64,000 nucleotides of DNA from Chaenocephalus aceratus (GCA_023974075.1 CM043788.1:28219554-28283553), one strand, 5' to 3'; shown: positions 10,701 through 22,470, numbered from the stretch's first letter. Program-made: numbers and translations. Notes: generated by a model not told the origin, from the sequence alone.

Positions 10701-12931
10701 CACATTCCAACACTTACACTTCATTTTAACTTGACAATCCTGCACTTTTACACGTTTCGTTCAACATGTCTTCCCATGTGAAAGATTGGTTAACTTTCAG
10801 CTGTCACTTTGGTTCATTACATCTTGTAATTTGTAATTTTCTCCATCATGTTTCTGATTGATACCTTGTCATTTTTTTTCTTTTTGACTGCCAAACAAGC
10901 TTATGAACCAGAGAAATAGATCCACTTTCCCCTGAAAGGCTTCAAATGTAGAACACCATTGTGCATGTTTGTCAGTCAGATTAGTGTTGACAGCTACATG
11001 CAGGTTAAGGGAGCAGGCATCAGTATGAAGAGTGTCAGTAAATGAGAGCATGGGGTTGTCTTCCATCTGAATATCTGCAGAGGGATATCCTACCAGGCCG
11101 AGTCGATACAGACTGCACTCCATGAAAAGATGGTAACCCGCCAGACAGCAGTTTGCATTACAGGTTGGGATTTTGTTTAAACATCTCAGCATGTACCTCC
11201 TGATAAGAACCTCCTGTTGTGTTTGGACGAACCCAAAGCCGGCATTCCCTCTCCTATATGGTTAATAATTCAAACAAAGCTAAACTGGCCCATTTATGTG
11301 ATTGGAAAAACTGTCCACCACAATTTTTACATTATTTTGATATGGTGATAGAGTTGCACCTGTTCTGAATAACAATGCCTAACACAGTCTGTGTGAGTGG
11401 CATCATGCTGCTTTATCTGCTGGTGTGATTGAATTGATGAGTAAATTAATGTTTAAGTACCTTTCAATATTCATGAGGACTTACACGGCACACAATATTT
11501 TTTTAATAATCAATTTCCTTTTATTATAATGGTGGCCAATGTTTTCTTTTATGTAAACTGCAAATTGTCTATCGCATACATTCACCATTTACTCCACAAT
11601 CTGTTAAGACAACAAGAGAGGACGAAAGCTATTTCCATCCTCAGATGTCATCAGCTGCCTGGCTGTTTTATCTTGTGCTATCACATACACAGGCGTCAGT
11701 TCCCATTCTTTTAAAAAGTACATATATTTCTTTGTCAGTAGTCATCTTAACCTCAGTCATAACCTCTCAGCTAACAGCAAAGCAAGCGGCCGCTGGCAAA
11801 ACATTGGAAACTGACCTGTCTTGGCTTGTTTAAAGAAACGGAGCTGAAATAGCTTCTGAAAAACGTTCACTACAGTAGATGTATTATTTTAAACCTACTG
11901 TAAGTTGTAAGTGAAAAATAAAACAAAAAGGGTTGGCACTGGTCTATTACTGGGTCATAAAGTGGGCACCCCCCAGCCCAGATGTTTCAGTGATTGGGAC
12001 CCCAAACACCTGCAGAAGGCTGTACTGTGACCTCTAGTGTTCCAAAGTGAATTATGATGTGTTGTAATGTATTCCATCTGCTGCTGTATTTGTGGTCCCA
12101 CAATTTTCCCATTAACTTTTAATTACCATAACTGCTAAAGGGGATTCATTTAATTTTCAATTTCTCAGGATTTCATCTGTTATTAAAGCCTTGAATAATA
12201 GTCTTCCCCCCCTTCATTACTTGTCAGATCCAGGAATACAGTACTGGGAATTGTTAGTGAAAGTTAAAGAGGTGAGAGTTTTTACAAAGAAAGAATAAGA
12301 GTCCAAAGGAATAGGGGGAAAGAAAGGTTTGACATGCAACAAAGGTCCCAAGGATGTCATATGTGACATGCTGTAACCACACAGATACCAAGGCACTGCA
12401 GGGTCCACATTTATAATAAAGAATGTATGATCATAAAAAAAGATATTCAACACCTTGAAATTTAGTCCAACGCTCCCATATCTACGTAAGTATTTAAATT
12501 ACTAATTTAGTGCAGAGAAATGCTGCTTTTATGACTCTCAAAGTTAATAAAAGTAACTCAAAATGTGATGTTGCTTTACACCTGGAAATAAATAAATGAC
12601 ATGTGTTTTTTTGGTGTAGCACATTAAGGTAGGAGAGTACAACCGTGCTAGAGGCTCTGTGATGATGTGATATGAGCTAAACGCATGCTAACATGTTGAA
12701 GATTACAATTCATGCTTGGTCTACTAAGTACAATTGTGGCTCATGTTATTGTCATTTAGTTTAGCTATTATGACATGAACCAAATTGTTTGATTAAACGC
12801 TTGAATTGGTGATGGCGTGATAAGGTCAGGGGGTCACTTGTCATACTGTTGGCTTCATGGATAGCTGTACAAAACGCCATTGTAATCAGTCCAAAGTTGT
12901 CACAACATTTGACATGTCAACCTTGTTATGA
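7726..12931. other. Non-coding interval, no gene recognised
   Basis: About 5.2 kb of mostly AT-rich single-copy-looking DNA. Reading frames are short and unremarkable; a 107-codon minus frame (10869-11192) lacks any known motif. The 10480-10640 stretch is somewhat more GC-balanced than its surroundings and could be a conserved non-coding element, which cannot be judged without alignments. No microsatellite longer than about 20 bp was seen. Confidence 0.5.
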
Positions 12932-13532
12932 CACTAGAGTGTTTCTCAAACTTTTTCATACCAAGGACCACTTAACCAATAAAAAAACACTCACGGACCA
13001 CCTAACTCCACAAATATCAAAAACACATCGTTTTTCTAGAACAGATTACAAATCTCCTGAAAATGGTACAAACAAGTTGCAACATGTGTGATGAAGGTGT
13101 TGCGCTGGGCTATATCATGCAATCGAAAGTGAAACTTAAGCTCTCTCCATTGCGGAGATATTCTCTTGAGAGTGCGGAACACTTACATTTATTTATTTCA
13201 AATGTGACATTTTACCAATATACTCACCAGTGGCGAGCCGTCAGGGCCCTCTAGGCCCTCTATGAGGCGTAAGATATTCTAAGAAATAATATTTGAAAAC
13301 ATAAAAAAAAAAACATTTTTTTTTAAATATTTTTTTTAATATGTTTTTGTTGTTATATTTTTCATTAGTTTTACCAAAATAACTTGATTTAATTGTATGT
13401 AAAATAATATTTCCAAAGAAATAAATCCTTCGAATCTGCCTGTTCAGTTTCTGTTGGAATGTGAAGGGTTAAATGCCGTCTCTGCGAGTTATGTGAAGAC
13501 GGGAGAGCTTGTTGGTCCCTCTCTACATTCAT

Positions 13533-14548
13533 GCCCCTTTCACACCAGCGCCTTTTCAGCTCCGGCTCGGAGCTAGAGCCTGAAAAGCGCCGGGTTTTCC
13601 AGTTCACACCGGAGCTGCGCCGGCTCTTAGCTCCGGAATCCGCTTCATTTCCAGCTCCAAAAATTGTCGGTCCAGAGGCAAGAGCTTTGGAGCTAAGAGG
13701 TGACGTCGCTTACGTCTCTCTTACGTCGAGGCGTGCAGGAAACTAAACCCACCTCCCATGGGTCGACTGTTACTGTATGCCTGCCTACAAGCAGTAGTGC
13801 CTATAAACACACTTTATAAAGTCAGGCAACACTAACCAGGCTTCGTGTGATTCTGTTTATTTGTGCCTTACTTTGACCATCCGTTCACTGTTATCGATCA
13901 TTGTGGAGAGAGGCAGACGTGTTGTTTTGTATTATTGCAGCTATCGGATGCAAGTAGTCAGTTTAGCTTCGGTTGCTATGCTAACATCACCCGTTTTATA
14001 CCAGAGAAACTTTCATAACAGCGTTGTGATACCAAACAGTGTCAATTCAGACTGACACACATTCACTTAGGCTAAGGGGAACTGGGGATATGCATCAGCT
14101 GCTTGTGTGAGTCGGACAGTGAATACTTTAGAGCGGCCGCTGCAGTGTGAGCTAACCGGGAGAATAAACTCCCGTGGAAGAGCAGCCAGCACTGCAGCGG
14201 TCGGTAAATGCTGCAGAAACACATTAATAAACAATGAACCACGGCACTCTGGAGCAAAGTATAAGGTTGGAGAAGTCGTTATTCAATTTATTCTGGCTTC
14301 GTGTGATTAAAAGCAACACGATCATCGACCCGACGCAGTTGTTGTTGTTGTTGTTGTGAGCTGCCGTAATGGCTGCCGTTGGGGGGCAAATCAGCGATGT
14401 AAACGGTGACGTCATGACGCAGCAAGGGCAGCTCTGGGGCGCCAGTGGGCGGTGTGTACAGAGCGGGAGCTGAAAAGGGAAACCGGAGCTGAACCAGAAA
14501 AGCTCCCGTTCGGAGCTAGAAACTGAAAAGCGCTGGTGTGAAAGCCGC
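13533..14548. mobile_element. 1.0-kb palindromic-ended element inside hAT-B
   Basis: The left end GCCCCTTTCACACCAGCGCC pairs with the right end (inverted GCGGCTTTCACACCAGCGCT) and both continue into TTTTCAG. The dinucleotide AT lies on each side (13531-13532, 14549-14550), which would suit a 2-bp AT target as in ISL2EU elements; two bases are weak evidence. The interior is CpG-rich with a (GTT)n run at 14337-14357 and has no transposase frame. Confidence 0.7.
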
Positions 14549-15005
14549 ATCACAGAGGGCCAGCTATAGTAACTCAACGAGAGAGTAATGTCAAATGACC
14601 AGTGGCGGCCGGCCCATAGGGGCGCTAGGGGCGCCGCCCCACCTCTTGCCAGATACAAAATAAAAAAAATATATATATTTTAAAAAAAAATATTTAAAAA
14701 AAAATATATATTTTATATTTAAATTTTTAATCAACAAGGTAAATATCATACAATTGGTATCACAAAAATGTATAATCTACAATACAATCTCGTTTAAAAT
14801 TGTGTTACGATGTCTAAAGTTACTGATAAGTCACCTGTTTCCTGCCTGGCCTTGCCCATGGCATTAGTTTATCATTACCGGGCAGAGCCCCCGAGCGAAA
14901 CAGCAGCAACCAGCACGTTGCAAAAGTCTCAATAGTAAACTGTGCCGCCGAAACATAATTTCAGCCAATCAGCGCGTCAAATATTTTGGTCACGTGGGCG
15001 CTCAC

Positions 15006-15041
15006 GTTGGCGCCCATGTTGGCGCCCATGTTGGCGCCCAT
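15006..15041. repeat. 12-bp tandem repeat, three units
   Basis: Three exact copies of GTTGGCGCCCAT followed by GTTG. It lies in hAT-C just upstream of its transposase remnant; each unit contains the palindrome GGCGCC. Confidence 0.9.
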
Positions 15042-15084
15042 GTTGCTTACGTGCGTTGACGTGAGTTGTTTTTTAGACTCGTGA

Positions 15085-16723
15085 GTGACCAAGGTGACGC
15101 AGTATTTGGATGAGAATGGTGTGCAGGTGGAGTCGCCGGAACCTCGGTCCGCCCAAGAGCTACTCTCCAATCCTTTTGAAAGGAGAAGTTTGGGAGATAA
15201 ATTGATACTTAGGGTGCGTTCACACCTAATAGTCCGCTCTCTGGTGCGCACCAGACGACAGTTTGTTACATTGTTTCATTTTTCAGAAGGTTCGGTTTGC
15301 GTTCACACGGGCAAAACTCAAACGGACTATAAACTTTAAACACAAGTCATGTGCTCGGAAATGCTGTTCAACCATTGGTCAGACATTAAGGGGGTACAAA
15401 CGCAATCCCGGCAATTTCTAGCGGAGCCTCCGCCATGGAGCATCGGCACTTTCGGCAGGTTATTCTCATGCTGCTGTTAGTCTGGAGATCAACAGACACT
15501 AGCGGCCCGCGCATATGATTATATAATCAGACAACGTCCGTTAAAAAACATTATTACATGGCTTTGTTGAATACTCGATTCTGATTGGTCAATTCAAAAC
15601 ACGTGACACGTTTTTAATCCAGAACAGACAGACCGCTGTCAAGGATTTATTGACCGTTGTTAAGGACGCTCACATCTGCACAAAGAAGTCCGTTCGATTT
15701 AACTGTATACAGTTTGGCTGAAACTAACTGACAAGACAAGAGCGACAAGAAAACAGCGGAGAAGTAACGGGCAGAAACCCTCCTTTTTACGCAGCGTTCC
15801 AGACATAGGTCAGACGGCGACACATATTCAGTTGCCAGTTACTTTGGCATTACGGCAGGGATATCTAGATACTTCCCAAGGTTTGACATAATGAATTGTG
15901 CTACTTTTAAAGCAAGCAACGACTTTTTTCAAATCTGTAATCAAAAAGCTCCTCAAAAACTCTATCGAAGCAGTTCCTGCCGTTGCTACATTAGTTCAAA
16001 CAGTAACAACGGACTATTTTTCTTAGCGGATGCATGTCAATTTAAATACAACTATTTTTTAAATCAATAAAATCATTTTCTAAATCCACAAAAGCATTTC
16101 AATTAATACTGGGAGTCATGTCGTTACTTTGTTGAGAATATGGCCATGTAATAAGCGGGATAATGTGCAGCATTATCCATGAGAGACGTTCTGCAGAGGA
16201 GGGGCGTTTCACCGACGACAGGTGTTCTTACTTTTATGTAGCTGACGGAGAATTTTTACTTTACACGACACTGTTCAACACTTAATTCTGCTTTACTCTT
16301 TAACTAAACAACCGCGGATGTCTTGAAAGAGTCTTTCGCTAAAGATTTTTGAAGATATCCGCGTTCTTGTGACACGTAAATACTGCGCTTCCTATGTTTT
16401 GGTGCGGACTGCGTTCCCACCAGCAATGAACCGCTCCAGAGTTCGCAAGCAAGCGCTCCGAGACCACCTATTTTAGCGGACCAGAGTCCGGTTGTTTAGT
16501 TCACTTAAGAGGTCTCGGACTGTGTTCACACCGACCCAAATGAACCGCACCAAGCGGCTAAACGCACCAGGGTTCGATTCAACCGGACTATACAAGGCAG
16601 GTGTGAACGCACCCTTAAAGACCTTGGACCGGACCAACCCGATTTGTATATATCACAGCAAGCTCGTGAAAAAGACAAAACGTATCAACAAGGCTTCTCA
16701 CATGGCTAGCTGGATGCAAACAG
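15085..16723 (+). pseudogene. hAT-C transposase first coding part, interrupted
   Basis: The first part (15085-15211) reads through SAQELLSNPFERRSLGDKLI. After removing the inserted element and one TTA copy, the frame resumes at 16618 with KDLGPDQPDLYI, QQAREKDKTYQQGFS. That order is the start of the TTF-type zinc-finger domain in hAT transposases (and ZMYM-like proteins). Just after GFS the expected aromatic segment is shortened and a stop (TAG) appears. CAG|GTAAAT at 16723/16724 looks like a genuine splice donor. The catalytic exons are absent, so the gene is dead. What is seen is the motif order; the family name is from memory. Confidence 0.75.
15212..16614. mobile_element. PIF/Harbinger-like element inside hAT-C
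   Basis: The terminal inverted repeat GGGTGCGTTCACACCT (15212) has its inverse AGGTGTGAACGCACCC ending at 16614. The 3-bp duplication TTA flanks it (15209-15211, 16615-16617), as expected for Harbinger. Removing it restores the hAT-C reading frame, independent proof of the boundaries. Its 1.4 kb has no transposase, so it is non-autonomous. Subterminal copies of the end motif (near 16380-16600) also pair internally. Confidence 0.88.
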
Positions 16724-17497
16724 GTAAATGCTATCTTTTGTTTCACATGCTTGCTCTTCAAACAGCCGGGGACAGATACGATCTGTTCAGAAACTAGACA
16801 AAAGTTAAACAAGTACAAACCACAGACTGTCTGTGTCATGGAGAATACAGTCGCTGGTTTATTTATGTCTGTAGGCCGTTGTTGTGAGTGTGGACGGTCG
16901 GAGCATATATAGCGTTAGCTTAGCCAAGCTCCATTTAGAAAGCACGCATTTTAAAAGGGTTTTTCGCCTGCCGTCTGTCTGCAGACTTGTCAAAGCATTA
17001 ATTCATGGTTTTTACTAACCGGTATCAGTATGTTGTTACGTCGGCATCATTTAGAAACGTGTATTACAATTTAATCACGGTAAAATATGTTCATGTTGTT
17101 GTAGTTGTAGCTCTCGAGCCAGCGCGTCTTGTTTGAATGATGCGAGTAAACACAGCTGGCAGCCGCGGTGAAACTCGAGCGACTAGAGCGATGCGATAGG
17201 AGCGTTTAGAGCGAAGCGAATATTCGCATCGCGTCCGGTCTGAACGCAGCATTAAAGCGAGCTCCGCGCTGCACTGGAAACGCGCCATTACATCACCAGA
17301 AGTCCTAATTTAAGGGGTCATTTCTCCCAAAAAATGTTGTTTTACTCACTCTATCAATAGCCCCACCAAATATATTGTCCACCAGCCGCCACTGCAAATG
17401 ACAGTACAATTGACCAATCATATCTTCCCTCTAAATGGGCGGGCTTTCTTTTCACGGACTTTATGACAAGTTCCCCCCGCTGTGAGGTCTATGTCAC

Positions 17498-19204
17498 CAT
17501 AGATATATATAAACACTAGATGGCTCACACGCGCTGCTGGCCAATGGAGACCGACGTTGCCACTTGGCCGCCATCTTGCTACAGGCAGTGCTCTCATTCA
17601 TAACATTATGGTTTACTATTTAAATAACCATAGCTTGCTCAATTTTCAACCAATTTTCAAACGGTTTGTTTTTTTATAAACATCAAAGATGTAGTTATGA
17701 TACTGCATACTTATAATCATGGACTTTCATATGAAAATAACATTAATCAGATAAAGCAATAGCTATACACACACACACAAGGTATTTATATTAAATATTT
17801 GCCGGTGTATATATTTCCATTTATTTTATTATATTGTCAATATTTAAAATAATTTATAAAATTAAAATACATTTATATTTTATATATACAAATCGGTCTC
17901 ATGTTACCACTCTGTAAGCCAAGAGTTGTTAATTTAGCAATGCCTTAGCTTGAAGAACAGGGACACAACTAATGACAATAGCATATGTTGGTATATTATT
18001 TAGATATTCACACCTTTATCAGAAGAACCAAACCAACATAAAATGTGCTCACAGACAGGCCAGTTCTGTCTAATTTATCACAATTATTTTTGACATGAGA
18101 TCTTCATATCATCCTAGTTTTGTATTTAGTTTCTAGATTTGTAAACAAATCCAGAACCTTTGAAATATGTTGAAAAAAGACCAAGAATAATATAAACTGT
18201 ACCATGTGTCCTTTTGTGTCCTTCTGTAGTCCATTTGTGGTTTGTCTTGTCTCACCCCGGCTGATATATCACAAAATCCACTGTTTAAATTGTTCCCTAT
18301 ATTGCCCCTATGCCCCTGTAAGGTGTCCTTGGGTGTTATGAAAGGCGGCCCCCCAACATAAATGTATTATTATTATTATTAAGAAGAACAACTTGGTGTG
18401 GTGTGGAGGGGATGTAGGAAGCAGGAGCAGGTGGGGAGAGATGGGGCTTCAAGGTTCAAGGTTATTTGTTTTAAATGTGTCTTGGAGATAAGGACCAGCT
18501 GCACACAATAAAATACAGTATAACACAAAACCAATAAGACACACAGTGACACATGGCACACTAACAATCAATCATCATCCAGCCTCAGCTTTGGTATTCT
18601 TTCACAACCATGTTATGGGTTTATTAGACTGAGCAAACATAAACATATGTGGTGATCCCACGGGTTCTTGTTTGCAGACAGCGGCGATTGGAGCATCCGT
18701 AGGCTGCACAAAAGTCCGGCATAGTCAGGTACTTCTGTAAACACAAAGCCAGCAAATTCCTGTATCATAATGCAAGATGTTTTTAACAAGCCAAACCACT
18801 TGGAAGAAATCATGTGTAACTTAAGTTATGTTGAAAAGAAAGAGCAGTTCTGCCTATCCCACTGGTGTAAAGTTGCTGGGTGAACTTTGTAATACTAGGT
18901 CTCACTCACAGCCTCTTGTTATTAGCCAGCTAATAAATACAACCACATACACAAAGAAAAGCTGCAATTTCAACATGTCCAAGCATCCTGTATCATAGCC
19001 ATGCTAATAATGTTTATAATAAACCAAACCGTTTGTAAATCAGTCAAGATTTCAGCGAGTTAAGAGTATTTTTGTGCAGATCACTCACCTTACAACAGCT
19101 ACCATAACGCGAATCAGAGTAACTGTTGACTGTAGCAAGATGGCGGCCAGTCAGCTACGCTGGAAAATCTCCCATGAGCCATCTAGTGTTTATATATATC
19201 TATG
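17498..19204. mobile_element. hAT-D, nested in hAT-B
   Basis: The left end CATAGATATATATAAACACT is exactly inverted at the right end; the arms pair imperfectly for about 100 bp, including GGCCGCCATCTTGCTACAG. The 8-bp duplication TATGTCAC flanks it (17490-17497, 19205-19212). The interior is very AT-rich and non-coding and holds a retroposon tail near 18300-18380. The 8-bp duplication argues for hAT, although the terminus is not the usual CAGNG. Confidence 0.85.
18295..18382 (+). mobile_element. SINE/LINE tail fragment
   Basis: 'aaggtgtccttgggtgtta' is followed by 'tgaaaggcggcc' and then 'aaatgtattattattatta', the usual order in the 3' tail of several fish SINE/LINE families. It is 5'-truncated and lies in hAT-D. 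Confidence 0.55.
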
Positions 19205-19801
19205 TATGTCACTACCCGATCCGTCCCAAGCCCCCAGGAAGTGCGCCGGATTCTGATGAGAATATTCGTGCTGGCCAAACGGCGGTACTACACTTCCGTT
19301 TGGTTGCTGGGCCCAGAAACACTTTTTCCCATTGACTTACATGGGGAAAGAGTGGTCTGTAACTCGTTGGATAATTTTTTTTAAACTAAATAAACAACCC
19401 AGTATGAACACTTGTATAGCCTTTATTAAAAACATTCGTTCCTCAACTTGTAAAAATGTGCTAATAACGTTATTCTGAGAGTTATTTCCCTCGGCATTAT
19501 TAACGCGCATCTAACCCACGGGACCGCGCTGCCCGGCACGTTCATGTTACGTGTTCAGCACTACATGCGTTTATCTTTACCCATGGATGCACAATAACAA
19601 CGGACCATATCGCCTTACTGCCAGCCCACGGAGCTGTAATAATGGATATATTGCACATGTTTGCTGTAATTCATCATTTGTAAAATATTATACTACATGG
19701 GCTGTATGATGTAAATCTTGTACCGCAAATGTTGTATTAAATAAAGTTAATATTACCGACGTAGATTAACGTTCCTGTAGCTTCTTATTGCACTAACAAG
19801 C

Positions 19802-19847
19802 TTATTGCACTGTGTATATATATATATATATATATACAGTGCAATAA
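19802..19847. repeat. (TA)n palindrome
   Basis: TTATTGCACTG (19802-19812) and its inverse CAGTGCAATAA (19837-19847) flank a TA run, so the whole 46 bp can fold into a hairpin with one mismatched step. It belongs to hAT-B sequence. Confidence 0.85.
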
Positions 19848-20361
19848 TTATTTCATGCTAAATGAAGCTCTGTTGGATATCACTAGATCCTGTTACAGCA
19901 TAATAGAAGTACATAACGATTGATGTGCACATTAGCATAATTACTAGCTAGCCGCTAGCTGCTAACTGCATAATAACAAGCCATTACCATGCTGTCATGA
20001 ACGCATAGTGCTGTTACGTGTACGCAAATTGACGTGCTTGATGTGAACGAGCATGTTGGTTAAAGTTGCGCATGCGCTATGAGCGCACATACGGGTACTT
20101 CTCAGGCATGCCGGGTAATCTGTGATGTTTCACTCTCTCAAAAGTTGGGCCATTTTATCATCATGCGCTAATGAGCAACTCTCATAGGAATGAATGAGGC
20201 CCCGCCTCCCACGCTGTATCCAGTTCTTATTATACATCCATGATCCGTCCCCCTGCCCGATAATATCCACATGTCTACCCTACTTTTATTATTTTCGAAT
20301 CATAAATCTAAACGATAGATTTATGATCGATATATTTATAATTAGCATAAGTTTGTTCATG

Positions 20362-20511
20362 ATGGCTCACTTCAGTGATAGTGATGACATTGTTGCGAAA
20401 TTATTAACCGAGTCATTTTCAAGATTGAGTGGCAAAGGATCAGCTGAAGCAAGTGCTTCATCCAAAAGGACAGGAGGATGGACTTTGTGTTTCAGTGATT
20501 TATCATCAAAG
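20362..20511 (+). CDS. Candidate 50-codon first coding exon, unrecognised
   Basis: The ATG at 20362 has A at -3 and G at +4. Fifty codons run in phase 0 to AAG|GTAGGC at 20511/20512, a good splice donor. The start is MAHFSDSDDIVAKLL; the peptide is serine-rich in the middle (GSAEASASSKRTGG). It lies in hAT-B near the right end, with only about 250 bp of hAT-B's own DNA downstream before the end, so the remaining exons of a transposase would be missing or outside. It could be a decayed transposase start, a captured exon, or chance. Confidence 0.3.
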
Positions 20512-20636
20512 GTAGGCCTAAGTCATTTTCAATGTGCGCTGCCGTGCCAACTTAATTCATTTGTAATTGTTACTTGGCTGTGGGTGCCCTGTCATGATAG
20601 GTGTTTATATAAATGGTGTTGTTCTGTGTGGTAGAG

Positions 20637-21204
20637 CAGTGGTTCTCAAATGGGGGTACACGGACCCCTAGGGGTACGTTGGAGTACTGCAGGGGGTACG
20701 TGAGATTTATTTTTATGTTAATGGAGAAAAAAAAAAACCAATTTTAGGAAATATAATGAAGTTTGAGCAGTGTGGGTTTTATATTAACTGAGTTACACAT
20801 ATTTCAAAACGAGAAGGGTAACTGCAGTGGCCTTCCTGTCACTGAGAATAACAAAGATTCTCAGTGAAGCACAAGCCCATGTTTCTCACTATATTGTAAG
20901 TACAACTTATTAAAAAGATCAGTTCAATGCAACTAATGTCGTCTTAGTGTTATTGCATGATGTTAAAATTGGTTTGCCATGAATTTAGTGATGGATTGTA
21001 AATATTTGAAATGTAGCATTTAAGTGTTTCTCAGTTACAAGGTTGTTGTTTTAATAAATCAGACACCGATGGTGCAGCACTGTGCTGTACCTCTTATATA
21101 GACATTTCTTCCCCAACAAATTGTTTTTGTGCTGATCAGGGGGTACATGGCTGCATTTTTTTTTCAAAGGGGGTACATTATTGAAAAAAGTTTAAGAATC
21201 ACTG
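20637..21204. mobile_element. hAT-E, 568-bp non-autonomous element in hAT-B
   Basis: The left end CAGTGGTTCTCAAATGGGGG and the right end AAGTTTAAGAATCACTG are a hAT-style pair; TGGTAGAG is duplicated on both sides (20629-20636, 21205-21212). GGGGGTACA motifs occur near both ends. No coding capacity. Confidence 0.9.
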
Positions 21205-21438
21205 TGGTAGAGGGTCGCTGTCATTGATGCGTTTTGCACCCCGGGCCTCTATTTTGATATTCCGCTGTGACGTAATATCTCTTCTTTTTTTTCGAGGGAA
21301 GGGGGGTCAGAGAGCCTAGGTATAAAAGTCACGGCTCGCCACTGATACTCACGGACTACTAGGGGGCGCTCACAGACCACCAGTGGTCCGCGGACCACAC
21401 ATTGAGAAGCACTGCACTAGAGAAACAGTCATAAGTGT

Positions 21439-21916
21439 GGGTGTTTCTGAATGTCGAGGAAGGCTGCTCCAGAGCCACTATTTCAAGCATACTACGTCAT
21501 CGAGTGCCGCCGAAGGACTGTTCCAATGTCGAGGATGCTTGCTTGGTAGCACATCTCTTCCGAGTCACTTGCTTCAGAAGCGAGGCAAGAATCCTTCCTA
21601 GCCTCGGAAAACGAAGAATTGTGGAACAGGCTAACAGGTGTGCAGTTGTGCGTCATATGCGAGGCCCCACCTTAAATTGAACGCTATTTCCGCCAAAGAA
21701 TTGGAAATTGGTCCGTGCGCAAAGCATCGTGAGGATTTTAAGACCGCGGAGTCTACACATGTGCAGCCTCGAAATGTCTCGCTACGAAGTACGCCGGCCT
21801 CGGTAGAATTCCAAGTAGCCTATGCTGGACATTGAAACAGTCCTTCGGCGGCACTCAATGATGTATGCTTGAAATAGTGGCTCTGGAGCAGCCTTCCTCG
21901 ACATTGAGAAACACCC
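21439..21916. mobile_element. Inverted-repeat MITE, full copy
   Basis: The arms of about 90 bp (from GGGTGTTTCTGAATGTCGAG at 21439 and its inverse ending at 21916) enclose about 300 bp. No clear target duplication was found; the GGG end and size suggest Harbinger-like but this is unproven. It sits 16 bp outside the hAT-A target duplication. Confidence 0.75.
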
Positions 21917-22116
21917 CCTGTGTCTCTGTGAACCATGTATCTACAATATTTCATTGCAATCCCTTAAATTGCTAGTGGGAATGTGACGTCATTGTCACCT
22001 GACGTGGTCACATGACCGACGACCGGTAAACAGGAAATAAAAAAAGTTCTGCCGTGAGTTCAAGAAAGCTTTTCACCTTGCTGCAAGTTGCTTAATAATT
22101 CAGCTTGGGTTTTTAT

Positions 22117-22470
22117 GTAGCACATGTCTTCCGAGCGTCTTGCTTCAGAAGCGAGGCAAGAATACTTCCTGGCATTCAGAAAACGAAGAGTGGAACAGGC
22201 TAGCAAGTGTGCAGGTGTGCGTCATATGAGAGGCCCCGCCTTACATCTTCTGCCACAGATTTGGGGAAATTGGTCCGTGCGCAAAGTATTGTGGGGATTG
22301 TAAGACCGCGGAGTCTACACATGTGCAGCCTCGACATTTCTCCAAAGGAAGTACGCGGGGCTCGGTAGAATTCCAAGTATGCTGGACATTGGAACAGTAC
22401 TTCGGCGGCACTCGATGTATGCTTGAAATAGTGGCTCTGGAGCAGCTTTACTCGAGATTGAGAAACACCC
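22117..22470. mobile_element. Inverted-repeat MITE, left-truncated copy
   Basis: It matches the previous element from 'tagcacat...cttccgag' to 'gattgagaaacaccc', with substitutions and small indels. It lacks the left terminal repeat, so it cannot fold or move. Same orientation as its neighbour, 200 bp away. Confidence 0.8.

Larger units (their letters stand above)
14600..17394 (+). mobile_element. hAT-C, nested in hAT-B
   Basis: The left end CAGTGGCGGCCGG has its partner CCAGCCGCCACTG at 17382-17394. The target duplication CAAATGAC is perfect (14592-14599, 17395-17402). It carries the first part of a TTF-type zinc-finger transposase in plus orientation (15085-15211 continuing at 16618). A Harbinger-like element splits that coding part. 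Its length is 2.8 kb, of which 1.4 kb is its own. Confidence 0.9.
13228..21344. mobile_element. hAT-B, nested in hAT-A
   Basis: The left end CAGTGGCGAGCCGT is exactly inverted at the right end (ACGGCTCGCCACTG). The 8-bp duplication ATACTCAC flanks it at 13220-13227 and 21345-21352. After removing the nested elements about 2 kb of its own sequence remains, including 19213-20628. One short frame that ends at a splice donor (20362-20511) lies in that remainder; no full transposase was found. Confidence 0.9.
12940..21414. mobile_element. hAT-A, outermost element of an 8.5-kb nest
   Basis: The left end TGTTTCTCAAAC and the inverted right end CAGTGCTTCTCAATG match if the first three bases (CAG) were lost on the left. 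CACTAGAG flanks at 12932-12939 and 21415-21422 (8 bp). Its own DNA is only about 350 bp (12940-13227 plus 21353-21414), so it was a small non-autonomous element of the 'ttctcaaac...ggaccac' type. Everything else between its ends arrived by later insertion. Confidence 0.8.

Noticed and set aside
10869..11192. 107-codon minus-strand frame
   Set aside because: Ends in a lysine run from a T-rich stretch, has no motif, promoter or splice signals, and is within chance length for 64 kb.
17090..17285. CpG-rich 'gagcgaagcgaatattcgc' stretch in hAT-C as another nested element
   Set aside because: Only one side resembles a transposon end; no partner terminus or target duplication was found.
19219..20250. 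Possible insertion bounded by GATCCGTCCC at 19219 and 20243
   Set aside because: The shared 10-mer is suggestive, but the inner ends show no inverted repeat and the flanks do not join sensibly.
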